A stretch of 16,715 nt of DNA from Actinomycetales bacterium Ga0077552 (lineage in GTDB: Bacteria > Actinomycetota > Actinomycetes > Actinomycetales > Microbacteriaceae). Shown piece after piece: positions 8,791 through 16,620 of the stretch. Position 1 is the first letter of the stretch. Each line of letters begins with the position of its first letter. The notes under the pieces are model-generated. The model made no database searches. It was not told the DNA's origin and saw only the letters and a program-made list of their open reading frames with translations. The stretch is from positions 1 through 16,715 of the forward strand of contig LNFD01000323.1 of the NCBI GenBank assembly GCA_001464255.1. The letters are read 5' to 3'. The translations under genes and the position numbers were made by a program.

Positions 8791-10520
8791 GCGCTCGCCT
8801 CCGCTCGCAGCTGGCTGTCGACGATCTCGGCGTACGTCGGGTTGCTCGCGAGCAGCTCGGCGTGGGTGCCGCGACCGACCACGCGGCCCTGGTCGAGCAC
8901 GATGATCTGGTCGGCGTCCTGCACGGTCGCGACGCGCTGGGCCACGACGATGAGCGTGGCGTCGGCGACCTCGCGGCGCAGGGCGGCCCGCAGCCGGGCA
9001 TCCGTCGCCGTGTCGAGGGCCGAGAACGAGTCGTCGAAGACGTAGATCTCGGGGCGCTTCACGAGCGCGCGGGCGATCGCGAGGCGCTGCCGCTGACCGC
9101 CCGAGACGGTCGTGCCGCCCTGCGCGATCGGGGCGTCGATGCCCTCGGGCATCGCGCGGACGAAGTCGGCGGCCTGCGCGATCTCGAGCGCCGCCCAGAG
9201 CTCGTCATCGCTCGCGTCGGGCTTGCCGAAGCGCAGGTTGCTCGCGACCGTGCCCGAGAACAGGTAGGGGCGTTGCGGCACGAGCCCGATGCGGCTCCAC
9301 AGCAGGTCGGCATCGAGCTCGCGCACATCGACGCCGTCGACGAGCACCGCGCCGTCGGTGACGTCGAACAGCCGCGGCAGCAGGCTGATGAGCGTCGTCT
9401 TGCCCGAGCCCGTGCTGCCGATGATGGCCGTCGTGCGCCCGCGCTCGGCGACGAGGCTCACCCCGTCGAGCACCGGATGCTCGGCCCCCGGGTACGCGAA
9501 CGACACGTCGCGCAGCTCGACCCGGCCGCTCGCCTCGAGCGTCGTGACGGGGTTCGCCGGCAGCACCACGGAGGACGGCGTCTGCAGCACCTCGCCGATG
9601 CGATCGGCTGAGACGGCCGCCCGCGGCAGCAGCACGGCGATGAAGGTGGCCATGAGCACGGCCATGAGGATCTGGATGAGATAGGTGAGGAACGCCGTGA
9701 GCGCCCCGACCTGCATGAGCCCCGACTCGATGCGGAACGCCCCGAACCACAGCACGGCCACGCTCGACACGTTGAGCACGAGCAGCACGATCGGGAACAT
9801 GAGCGCGAACAGCCGCCCCGAGCGCAGCGCGACATCGGTGACAGCTGCGTTGGCATCGGCGAAGCGGTCGACCTCCTGCCGCTCGCGCACGAAGGCCCGC
9901 ACGACGCGCATGCCTGTCAGCTGCTCGCGCAGCACGCGGTTGACGGTGTCGATGCGCTCCTGCATCACGCGGAACAGCGGCACCGTGCGCACGATGATCG
10001 CGCTCACGGCGATGAGCAGCACGGGGATGGCGACGGCCATGATGAGCGAGAGCTCGAGGTCTTGCTGCAGCGCCATGATGACGCCGCCGACGGCGAGGAT
10101 GGGCGCGCTCACGAGCATCGTGCTCGTCATGAGCACGAGCATCTGCACCTGCTGCACGTCGTTGGTCGTGCGCGTGATGAGCGAGGGGGCGCCGAAGCGG
10201 CTCACCTCGCGCTCGGAGAACGCCCCGACGTGCGCGAACACCGCGCCGCGCAGGTCGCGCCCGAGCGCCATGGCCACGCGCGCGCCGAAGTACACGGCCG
10301 TGATGGCGCACGCGATCTGCACGAGCGTGATGGCGAGCATCCCCCCGCCGACCATGAGGATGTAGCCCGTGTCGCCGGTCGCGATGCCGCGGTCGATGAT
10401 CGCCGCGTTGAGCGCGGGCAGGAAGAGCGAGGCGATCGCCTGCGCGAGCTGAAAGACGACGACGCCCGCGATGAGCCGCCAGTAAGGCCGCAGGTACCGG
10501 CGGAGGATGAGTGCAAGCAT
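8787..10520 (-). CDS. ABC exporter half-transporter, degenerate-site subunit
   Basis: A 577-residue ABC exporter half with six membrane helices at about 10-310 followed by an ATPase domain. Numbered from the GTG at 10538, the motifs are Walker A GSTGSGKTT 374-382, an intact signature VSGGQRQ 478-484, and Walker B YVFDD 499-503. Asp503 replaces the catalytic Glu, and Gln534 (VAQRV) replaces the H-loop His. The ATP site built from this Walker A/B and the partner's altered signature is therefore probably non-hydrolytic. I chose the ATG at 10520 (MLALILRRYLRPYW) because homologues usually begin this way; a GTG 18 bp upstream (10538) is the alternative. Neither start has a strong ribosome binding site. 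It is first in a two-gene unit, overlapping the next gene by ATGA, and lies 90 bp after glpX on the same strand. Confidence 0.92.
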   Translation of the reverse strand: MLALILRRYLRPYWRLIAGVVVFQLAQAIASLFLPALNAAIIDRGIATGDTGYILMVGGGMLAITLVQIACAITAVYFGARVAMALGRDLRGAVFAHVGAFSEREVSRFGAPSLITRTTNDVQQVQMLVLMTSTMLVSAPILAVGGVIMALQQDLELSLIMAVAIPVLLIAVSAIIVRTVPLFRVMQERIDTVNRVLREQLTGMRVVRAFVRERQEVDRFADANAAVTDVALRSGRLFALMFPIVLLVLNVSSVAVLWFGAFRIESGLMQVGALTAFLTYLIQILMAVLMATFIAVLLPRAAVSADRIGEVLQTPSSVVLPANPVTTLEASGRVELRDVSFAYPGAEHPVLDGVSLVAERGRTTAIIGSTGSGKTTLISLLPRLFDVTDGAVLVDGVDVRELDADLLWSRIGLVPQRPYLFSGTVASNLRFGKPDASDDELWAALEIAQAADFVRAMPEGIDAPIAQGGTTVSGGQRQRLAIARALVKRPEIYVFDDSFSALDTATDARLRAALRREVADATLIVVAQRVATVQDADQIIVLDQGRVVGRGTHAELLASNPTYAEIVDSQLRAEASA

Positions 10521-10610
10521 GGCCTGCCCATTCTTCACCCGCGCGGGCTGTGCTCCCGCCGCGAGCGTGCCGCTCTCAGCGAACGGGCGCGGTGGATGCT
10601 GCGCCGAGGC

Positions 10611-11603
10611 CTACGCGTCGAGCCACTTGTTCTCGAGGTGGTCGGCCGTCACCCGGCGGATGGTGCCCGAGCGCGACCGCAGCACGATCGACTCGGTCGT
10701 GATGACGCCGTTCTCGCGGCGCACGCCGCGCACGAGCTCGCCGTCGGTCACGCCCGTGGCGACGAAGAAGGTGTTGTCGCTGCGCACGAGCTCATCGGCC
10801 TCGTAGACGTGGTCGAACTTCAGCCCGGCGGCGAGCCCGCGGGCGCGCTCCTCGTCGCTGCCCGGCGCGAGGCGGCCCTGGATGAAGCCGCCGAGCGCCT
10901 TCACGGCGCACGCCGTCGCGACGCCCTCGGGGCTGCCGCCCGTGCCGACGCACAGGTCGATGCGCGAGTCGTGTCGCGCCGCGTTGATGCCGCCGGCGAC
11001 GTCGCCATCGAGGATGAGGCGCGTGCCCGCCCCCGTCGCGCGAATCTCGGCGATGAGCTGCTCGTGCCGCGGCCGGTCGAGCACGGCGACGCGCATCTCG
11101 TCGACGGGCTTCTTCTTGGCCGCCGCGAGGGCGCGGATGTTCTCGCCGATCGACTGGCGGATGTCGAGCACGCCGATGCCCTCGTGCCCGGCGACGAGCT
11201 TCTCCATGTAGAACACGCTCGAGGCGTCGAGCATCGAGCCGCGGTCGGCGACGGCGATCATCGAGATGGCGTGCCCGCGGCCCGCGGCCGTGAGCGAGGT
11301 GCCGTCGATGGGGTCGACGGCGATGTCGCACGCCGGGCCCTGGCCGTTCCCGACCACCTCGCCGTTGAAGAGCATGGGCGCGTTGTCTTTCTCTCCCTCG
11401 CCGATGACGACGAGGCCGCTGAAGTTGACGGTGCCCAGGAACTTGCGCATCGCATCCACCGCCGCCCCGTCGGCCGCGAGCTTGTCGCCCTTGCCGATGA
11501 AGGGGGCCGAGCGGATGGCGGCCGCCTCGGTCGCGCGCACGAGCTCCATCGCGAGGTTGCGGTCGGGGTGCAGGAAGAGGGTTCCGGTCTCAGTGGTCAC
11601 CAC
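10611..11603 (-). CDS. glpX: Class II fructose-1,6-bisphosphatase
   Basis: A 330-residue GlpX-type phosphatase that converts fructose-1,6-bisphosphate to fructose-6-phosphate, the committed gluconeogenic step, in the cytosol. Metal and substrate motifs are GKGDK at 37-41, IGEGEKD at 67-73 and DPIDGTS at 97-103, followed by GRGHAISMIAV. Full length for the family. The start is one of two consecutive GTG codons (11601-11603 or 11598-11600); AAAGGA lies about 8-10 nt upstream, so either fits. It is divergent from fba across 142 bp, placing enzymes of opposite flux directions side by side. The half-ABC exporter genes follow on the same strand. Sequence intact and assignment firm. Confidence 0.96.
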   Translation of the reverse strand: MVTTETGTLFLHPDRNLAMELVRATEAAAIRSAPFIGKGDKLAADGAAVDAMRKFLGTVNFSGLVVIGEGEKDNAPMLFNGEVVGNGQGPACDIAVDPIDGTSLTAAGRGHAISMIAVADRGSMLDASSVFYMEKLVAGHEGIGVLDIRQSIGENIRALAAAKKKPVDEMRVAVLDRPRHEQLIAEIRATGAGTRLILDGDVAGGINAARHDSRIDLCVGTGGSPEGVATACAVKALGGFIQGRLAPGSDEERARGLAAGLKFDHVYEADELVRSDNTFFVATGVTDGELVRGVRRENGVITTESIVLRSRSGTIRRVTADHLENKWLDA

Positions 11604-11745
11604 GAGGGCGTCCTTTCCGTGGGTGGACGGGCGGAATGCAGGACGCGCCGGGTGGTAGGTCAGCGCGCCCCCAGACTAGCGGCGCGATGGCCGCTGGTTA
11701 GACTCGACACCGCATCCACCCCACCACCGTCGCCAAGGAGCCTCC
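11604..11745. promoter_or_regulatory. Shared divergent control region of glpX and fba
   Basis: Two back-to-back TANNNT boxes are visible: TAGACT at 11699-11704 on the plus strand, toward fba, and TAGTCT (complement of 11673-11678) on the minus strand, toward glpX. Between them lies a perfect inverted repeat, AGCGGC (11678-11683) and GCCGCT (11690-11695) with a 6-nt spacer, which could be an operator covering both promoters. No clear -35 boxes. The fba ribosome binding site AAGGAG lies 5 nt before its ATG; glpX has AAAGGA. Confidence 0.4.
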
Positions 11746-12746
11746 ATGCCCATCGCCACCCCCGAGCAGTACGCCGAGATGCTCGACAAGGCCAAGAAGG
11801 GCGGATTCGCCTACCCCGCCATCAACGTCTCGTCGTCGTCGACGATCAACGCGGTGCTGCAGGGGCTCAGCGAGGCGGGCTCCGACGGCATCCTGCAGGT
11901 GACGACGGGCGGCGCCGACTACTTCGCCGGCCAGAGCGTCAAGGCGCGCGCCTCGGGCGCCCTCGCCTTCGCCGCGTTCGCAACCGAGGTGGCGAAGAAC
12001 TACCCCGTCACCGTGGCGCTGCACACCGACCACTGCCCGAAAGACGCGCTCGACGGCTTCGTCATGCCCCTCATCGCCGCCAGTGAGGCCGAGGTCAAGG
12101 CCGGCCGCAACCCCATCTTCCAGTCGCACATGTGGGACGGCTCGGCCGTGCCGCTCGGCGAGAACCTCGACATCGCCCGCGACCTCCTCCCCCGCATGAA
12201 GGCCATCCACGCCATCCTCGAGGTCGAGATCGGCGTCGTCGGCGGCGAGGAGGACGGCGTGCAGCACGAGGGCTCGAACGACGCGCTCTACACGACGCTC
12301 GGCGACGTCACCGCCGCGGTCGAGGCGCTCGGCCTCGGCGAGCAGGGCCGCTACATGGCCGCCCTAAGCCGGGCAACGTCAAGCTGCGCCCCGAGCTGCT
12401 CGCCGAGATCCAGACCGGCATCGCTGCGAAATACGGCACGGATGCCCTGCCGCTCGACCTCGTCTTCCACGGTGGCTCCGGCTCGACCGACGAGGAGATC
12501 TCGACCGCGGTGAAGAACGGCGTCATCAAGATGAACATCGACACCGACACGCAGTACGCCTTCAGCCGCTCGGTGGCCGACACGGTGCTGAAGAACTACG
12601 ACGGCTTCCTCAAGGTCGACGGCGAGGTCGGCAACAAGAAGATCTACGACCCGCGCGCCTGGGGCAAGCTCGCCGAGACCGCGATGGCGAAGCGCGTGGT
12701 CGAGGCGACCCAGCAGCTCGGCTCGGCCGGCCACTCGGGCCGTTAG
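11746..12746 (+). pseudogene. fba: Class II fructose-bisphosphate aldolase, frameshifted by a deletion
   Basis: Zinc-dependent aldolase that splits fructose-1,6-bisphosphate into dihydroxyacetone phosphate and glyceraldehyde-3-phosphate. The first frame (11746-12365) gives 206 normal residues, including HTDHCPKD with Asp95 and zinc ligand His96, and EVEIGVVGGEEDG at 159-171. After GRYMAAL the frame changes: the rest, beginning KPGNVKL at 12366 and including FHGGSGS and the barrel end NIDTDTQYAFSR, lies one frame over and runs to 12746. The family has roughly TFGNVHGVY between these parts, with another zinc-ligand His. Restoring 27 bases plus one gives exactly 342 residues, the usual length, so a 28-bp deletion fits. 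As written, translation ends at 12513 after 49 wrong residues. The product could not be active. Start fixed by AAGGAG. Confidence 0.92.
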
Positions 12747-12755
12747 ACACTCCTC

Positions 12756-13952
12756 CTAGCGAGCGACAGGGCCGCCGGGCGTGCCCGGTTCGGGGGTGCG
12801 CTGCACGCGGGCCGGGCGGCTCGCCCCGCCGCGCACTTCAAACTCGACGGCCGTGACCGCGCCGGTGCGCCAGCGCAGGTTGTCGACGGTCGACTGCAGG
12901 GTGACGTAGTACGGGGCGAGGAAGGTCTCGCGCCGCCCTTCGGGGAGGCTGCTGCGGATGCGAAGGGCGACCGCGATGGCGCCCGTGTCGGTGCGGCGCA
13001 GCTCGACCCGGGCCGAGCCGGCGGGGGCCTCCGCGCCACCCAGGAGGGCATCCAGGAGGGCCCGCACCGCCGTGCGCTGCGCGAGGTCCAGCTGCTCGAC
13101 GAGCTTCTCGGGGTCGTCGATGGTGAGGGCGCGACCCTCGGCGACCCGTTCGAGCCAGGTACGGTCGACCTCGCCGGTCAGCTCGCTGCGCAGACGCTCG
13201 GCAACGGCGGCCGCCCGCGCGGCGTCGCCCGCCGTGACCTCGCCGCGCTCGAGCACCCGGGCGATGACGGCGCGCGCCGCCGCGATGCGCTCGGTCGTGG
13301 CCGCGTCGACGGCGGCGACGAGCAGCGCGTCGGCGGCGCGGTGGTCGATCGGGAGGTCGAGCGGGCGCTCGCTCCAGCGCGCGATGCCGAGAGTGATCGA
13401 GCGGATCATCACCACGCCCCCGAGCAGCCCGATGACGAGCGGGAAGTTCGTGATGACCACCGTCGAGAACGGCGGCCACGTGGGGTCGTCGGGCACCACC
13501 AACACGAGTGTCACGGCAACCCCGACCGCGACCGGCAGGGCCCCCAGCGCGGCGAAGCGCACGGCAGACAGGTATGGGGCGAGCGCCAGCAGCAGCAGCG
13601 AGGTCGAGAGCGGCGCCCACCACAGCACGATGGCGAAGGGCTCGCCGATGTACCCGACGGCGGAGAGCACGAGCGCGGCGACCGCGAACAGCACTGCGAC
13701 GAGGGCCTCGGCGACCCCGAGCGGACCACGCCGCGGCCGTGTCATGACGTGCACCCAGAGCGGCGCGATGACGGCCAACGCCAGAGCCGCGGCCTGCACG
13801 GCGGGACGGCTGCCGGCCTGCCCGGCCGGGCCGAGGATGAGCACCCCGTGGGCGAGCACCAGCCCGGCGCTCGCGAGCGGCAGGTTGGGCGAGACGAACC
13901 AGCTGAGGGGGTCGACCTCCCACGGGCTGCGGCGCCACGACGCGGCGGTCAT
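12756..13952 (-). CDS. Six-helix membrane protein, possible degenerate sensor-kinase partner
   Basis: A 398-residue protein I cannot assign to a named family. Seen: six hydrophobic helices at roughly residues 24-42, 53-70, 80-100, 108-127, 131-152 and 165-186, then a cytoplasmic part. That part holds Ala/Arg/Glu-rich helices (about 205-290), followed by a segment with alternating polar and hydrophobic residues ending in WRTGAVTAVEFEV. The layout (membrane block, helical block, compact C-terminal domain) resembles a NarL-type sensor kinase, but I see no phospho-acceptor HD motif and no N or G boxes, so it cannot be a working kinase of that type. Its ATG overlaps the stop of the adjacent kinase gene (ATGA), which implies joint translation and probably a shared complex. 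It converges on fba with a 9-bp gap. Role inferred only. Confidence 0.75.
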   Translation of the reverse strand: MTAASWRRSPWEVDPLSWFVSPNLPLASAGLVLAHGVLILGPAGQAGSRPAVQAAALALAVIAPLWVHVMTRPRRGPLGVAEALVAVLFAVAALVLSAVGYIGEPFAIVLWWAPLSTSLLLLALAPYLSAVRFAALGALPVAVGVAVTLVLVVPDDPTWPPFSTVVITNFPLVIGLLGGVVMIRSITLGIARWSERPLDLPIDHRAADALLVAAVDAATTERIAAARAVIARVLERGEVTAGDAARAAAVAERLRSELTGEVDRTWLERVAEGRALTIDDPEKLVEQLDLAQRTAVRALLDALLGGAEAPAGSARVELRRTDTGAIAVALRIRSSLPEGRRETFLAPYYVTLQSTVDNLRWRTGAVTAVEFEVRGGASRPARVQRTPEPGTPGGPVAR

Positions 13953-15151
13953 CGCACCCCCTCCCCGCGCGGCACCGTCAGCATGACGGTGGTGCCCTCG
14001 GGCCCCGACCAGACCCGCACCGAGCCGCCGACCTGCTCGATGCGCTGGGTCACCGAGGTGCGCAGACCCAAACGGTCGTCACCCACCTCGGCCGCGTCGA
14101 ACCCGTGCCCGTCGTCGACGATGAGCACCGAGACGCTGTCACCGCGCGCGCCGGCCACCAGCTCAGCGCGGTCGGTGCCCGCGTGCTCGACGACGTTGTC
14201 GAGCGCGGCGCGCGCGGCCCCGATCAGGGCGTGCCGCGCCGCCGAGGCCATCGTGTCGGGCAGCAGCTCGATGCCGCTGACGTCGACGCGCACGCCGCTC
14301 CACTGGTACTCGCGGGCCAGCTCCAGCAGCGCCGCGCCGAGCGCGCTCGAGGGATGCGGCGCCGAGGGCTCCGGGTCGGCCACCGTCGCGGTCGCCAGAG
14401 TCTGCAGGTGCTCGTCGAACACCTCGACCGTGCGCGCGTCGAGCGGCCCCCGCGAGCGCGCGATGAGGGCCAGGTCGGCCAAGATCGTGTCGTGCACCAC
14501 CGCCGCCGCGCGCAGCTCGAACGAGCGGCGCCGGTCGCCCTCCGACTGGTCGGTCGCCGTGGCGGTCAGCACGGCGAGCCGACGTTCGGTCTGCCGCTGC
14601 GCGATGGCGAGGGTGGCGTAGGCGGCGATCGAGATCGATGCGACGATCAGCGGCCCCGAGCCCGTTCGCACCGTGCTGCCGGCGAGCTCGAGGCCGAGCA
14701 GAACGCTGCCCTGGGCGACGCCGAACGCGAGCAGGCTCCACAGCACGCCGCTGAGGGCACGGCCGCCGATCGCCCCGACCAGGCACAGGGCGGTCGCGAT
14801 GCGGTTGAAGAGGTACGGGCCGGTGGCGGCGAGCTCGGGGGCGGCATCCAGTACCAGCACCGGCACGGCGACCGAGAAGACGGCACCGCCGAGCAGGTAC
14901 ACGACGGCCACGAGCACGGTCGGGCGCCAGAGCAGCACGAGCGCGAGCATCCCCACGCCGACGAAGGGGGCCACGAGCACGGGGGCGGCCGCGAGGGCGT
15001 CGACCGCGATGAGGGCGTCGATGACGATCGCCGCGGCCAGCAGCGAGCCGACTGCGGCGATGACGCGCTGGGTGCCGGCGAGAGCGTTGACGACGACGCG
15101 GGCGGCGACCGGCCGCGGCAGGGCGACGCGGGGCAGGACGATGCCGGTCAT
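13949..15151 (-). CDS. Sensor histidine kinase, NarL/DesK-like type
   Basis: A 400-residue membrane kinase. About six hydrophobic helices fill residues 28-185. A helical dimerisation region carries VVHDTILADL, with likely phospho-acceptor His220. The ATPase domain has the N box ALDNVVEHAG (Asn319), the G1 box DDGHGFD (346-352) and the G2 segment RLGLRTSVTQRIEQVGGSV followed by GTTVMLTVPR. This is the HisKA_3 plus HATPase_c arrangement that normally pairs with a LuxR-type response regulator, but none is encoded here. I chose the ATG at 15151; the frame stays open upstream into ispH, where it reads as shadow. No ribosome binding site is visible at this start. It is coupled to the following membrane protein gene. 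The signal sensed is unknown. Confidence 0.87.
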   Translation of the reverse strand: MTGIVLPRVALPRPVAARVVVNALAGTQRVIAAVGSLLAAAIVIDALIAVDALAAAPVLVAPFVGVGMLALVLLWRPTVLVAVVYLLGGAVFSVAVPVLVLDAAPELAATGPYLFNRIATALCLVGAIGGRALSGVLWSLLAFGVAQGSVLLGLELAGSTVRTGSGPLIVASISIAAYATLAIAQRQTERRLAVLTATATDQSEGDRRRSFELRAAAVVHDTILADLALIARSRGPLDARTVEVFDEHLQTLATATVADPEPSAPHPSSALGAALLELAREYQWSGVRVDVSGIELLPDTMASAARHALIGAARAALDNVVEHAGTDRAELVAGARGDSVSVLIVDDGHGFDAAEVGDDRLGLRTSVTQRIEQVGGSVRVWSGPEGTTVMLTVPRGEGVR

Positions 15152-15180
15152 GGGGGGATGCTCGCGACCGTCATGGCTTC

Positions 15181-15217
15181 GTCTCGGTCTCAGCGTCTCG
15201 GTGTCAGCCGGTCTCGG
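15181..15217. repeat. 14-bp tandem repeat upstream of the sensor kinase gene
   Basis: Two adjacent 14-bp units (15181-15194 and 15195-15208, GTCTCGGTCTCAGC and GTCTCGGTGTCAGC) differ at one base. A partial third unit, GTCTCGG, lies at 15211-15217. They occupy the 77-bp gap between the ispH stop and the kinase start, 30-66 bp upstream of that start on the minus strand. They could be regulator binding sites or simple repeat drift. Confidence 0.7.
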
Positions 15218-15228
15218 GGTGGCTTCGC

Positions 15229-16305
15229 TCAGTCGCGGATGCGCCCGCCGAGCGCACGTTCGTCGACGTTGCCCTGCGCATCGCGGCGCAGCTCTTTCGG
15301 CAGCGAGAACTGCAGGTCTTCCTCCGCCGTCTTGACCTCGGAGACCGTGTCGAAGCCGGCATCGCGCAGGTCGGCGAGCACCTGCTCGACGAGCACCTCG
15401 GGCACGCTCGCGCCGCTCGTGACGCCGACGGTGGCGACGCCCTCGAACCACTCCTGCTTGATCTCGCTGGCGTAGTCGACGCGGTAGGCGGCCTTGGCGC
15501 CGTACTCGAGTGCCACCTCGACCAGGCGCACGCTGTTCGAGCTGTTGGCCGAGCCGACGACGATCACGAGGTCGGCCTCGGGCGCGACCTTCTTGATGGC
15601 GACCTGACGGTTCTGCGTGGCGTAGCAGATGTCGTCGCTGGGCGGGTCTTGCAGGTGCGGGAACCGCGCGCGCAGGCGCCGCACCGTCTCCATCGTCTCG
15701 TCGACGCTGAGGGTGGTCTGCGACAGCCAGATGAGCGCGTCGGTCTCGGGCACCTCGATGCGGTCGGCCTCGTCGGGGTCGTTGACCAGGATCGTGCGCT
15801 CGGGGGCGTGGCCCATCGTGCCCTCGACCTCTTCGTGCCCGGCGTGGCCGATGAGCAGGATGCGGTAGTCCTGCTTCGCGAACCGCACCGCTTCGCGGTG
15901 CACCTTCGTCACCAGCGGGCAGGTGGCGTCGATGGCCTGCAGGTCGCGGTCGGCCGCACCTTGTACGACGGCGGGGCTCACGCCGTGCGCCGAAAACACG
16001 ATGTGCGAGCCGGCGGGCACCTCGTCGACCTCGTCGACGAAGATCGCGCCCTGCTTCTCGAGCTCGCTCACGACGTGCACGTTGTGCACGATCTGCTTGC
16101 GCACATACACCGGGGCCCCATACTGCTCGAGCGCCTTCTCGACCGCGATCACGGCACGGTCGACGCCCGCGCAGTAGCCGCGCGGGGCGGCGAGGAGCAC
16201 GCGCTTCGGACGGTCGACCTCGACCGGCCGCAGCCGCTCGCGCCGCTGCGGAATGACGGGGGCCGTCAGAGTCGTGCCGAGGGCGCCATTAGTGATCGTG
16301 CTCAC
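15229..16305 (-). CDS. ispH: 4-hydroxy-3-methylbut-2-enyl diphosphate reductase
   Basis: Last enzyme of the MEP isoprenoid pathway; it reduces HMBPP to IPP and DMAPP with an iron-sulfur cluster, in the cytosol. The 358-residue sequence has the three cluster cysteines: Cys45 in PRGYCAGVDRA, Cys129 in DATCPLV and Cys227 in DDICYATQNRQ. Substrate-site motifs are VHNVHVV (His74), GHAGHEEVEGTMG (His157, Glu159) and LSQTT. Residues 1-32 form a variable extension before the conserved RPKRVLLAAPRGYC. The GTG start at 16305 is supported by a TAGACT box 6 nt before it, which predicts a leaderless mRNA; no ribosome binding site is present. The kinase pair lies downstream on the same strand after 77 bp. 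Intact and firm. Confidence 0.97.
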   Translation of the reverse strand: MSTITNGALGTTLTAPVIPQRRERLRPVEVDRPKRVLLAAPRGYCAGVDRAVIAVEKALEQYGAPVYVRKQIVHNVHVVSELEKQGAIFVDEVDEVPAGSHIVFSAHGVSPAVVQGAADRDLQAIDATCPLVTKVHREAVRFAKQDYRILLIGHAGHEEVEGTMGHAPERTILVNDPDEADRIEVPETDALIWLSQTTLSVDETMETVRRLRARFPHLQDPPSDDICYATQNRQVAIKKVAPEADLVIVVGSANSSNSVRLVEVALEYGAKAAYRVDYASEIKQEWFEGVATVGVTSGASVPEVLVEQVLADLRDAGFDTVSEVKTAEEDLQFSLPKELRRDAQGNVDERALGGRIRD

Positions 16306-16311
16306 GGAGTC

Positions 16312-16317
16312 AGTCTA
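16312..16317 (-). promoter_or_regulatory. Predicted -10 box of ispH (leaderless)
   Basis: TAGACT on the minus strand, followed by 6 nt and then the GTG start of ispH. With normal spacing, transcription starts at the G of the start codon. No clear -35 box at 17-18 nt. The same hexamer occurs before fba. Confidence 0.55.
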
Positions 16318-16373
16318 CGAGGGTGGCCTGCGCGAACCCTGCTCATCGCTGTGTTCTCGCCGTACCCTCTCGC

Positions 16374-16620
16374 CTACTCCACGTCGCGCCGTCCGGTGGT
16401 GAGGGCTGCGGCCACGAGCAGCACCGCGGCGAGGCCGCCGAGCACGAGGCCTCCCTGCCACCAGGTGAGAGCATCCACCGACGCGACGGGAACCGTGGGG
16501 TCGAGCGCGTTCAGTGAGCTCAGGATGCCCGCCCCGACCAGCGCGTCGGTGGCCGACCCCGGCAGGAAGCGGCCGAGCTGTGCCGACCACTCCCACACGC
16601 CGGCGACGAGCCGCAGGATC
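16374..16620 (-). CDS. C-terminal fragment of a membrane protein, probably an ABC-2 type permease
   Basis: The minus-strand frame ending at the TAG of 16374-16376 gives a segment LGRFLPGSATDALVGAG, then a final hydrophobic helix (WWQGGLVLGGLAAVLLVAA) and the ending ALTTGRRDVE. A loop with LP, then a last helix and an R/K-R-D end, is typical of actinobacterial ABC-2 permease C termini, but the piece is short. Its 5' part is missing at the window edge. The frame stays open to 16712, but beyond about 16620 it turns into Ser/Arg/Pro/Ala-rich shadow-like sequence, so I end the fragment there. It lies 68 bp upstream of ispH on the same strand. Confidence 0.5.

Noticed and set aside
5641..9045. 1134-codon plus-strand open frame, and a similar 1090-codon minus frame at 5729-9001
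   Set aside because: Both are shadow frames over fadD, the symporter and the ABC genes. Low-complexity His/Arg/Asp-rich translation shows the absence of stops in GC-rich DNA, not coding.
10543..10559. Small hairpin GCGGG / CCCGC between glpX and the ABC operon
   Set aside because: A 5-bp stem with a 7-nt loop and no T-run is expected often by chance in this base composition. Too weak to call a terminator.
12340..12400. Programmed ribosomal frameshift in fba
   Set aside because: There is no slippery heptamer, and conserved residues are physically missing at the join. A frameshift would not restore the HGVY segment.
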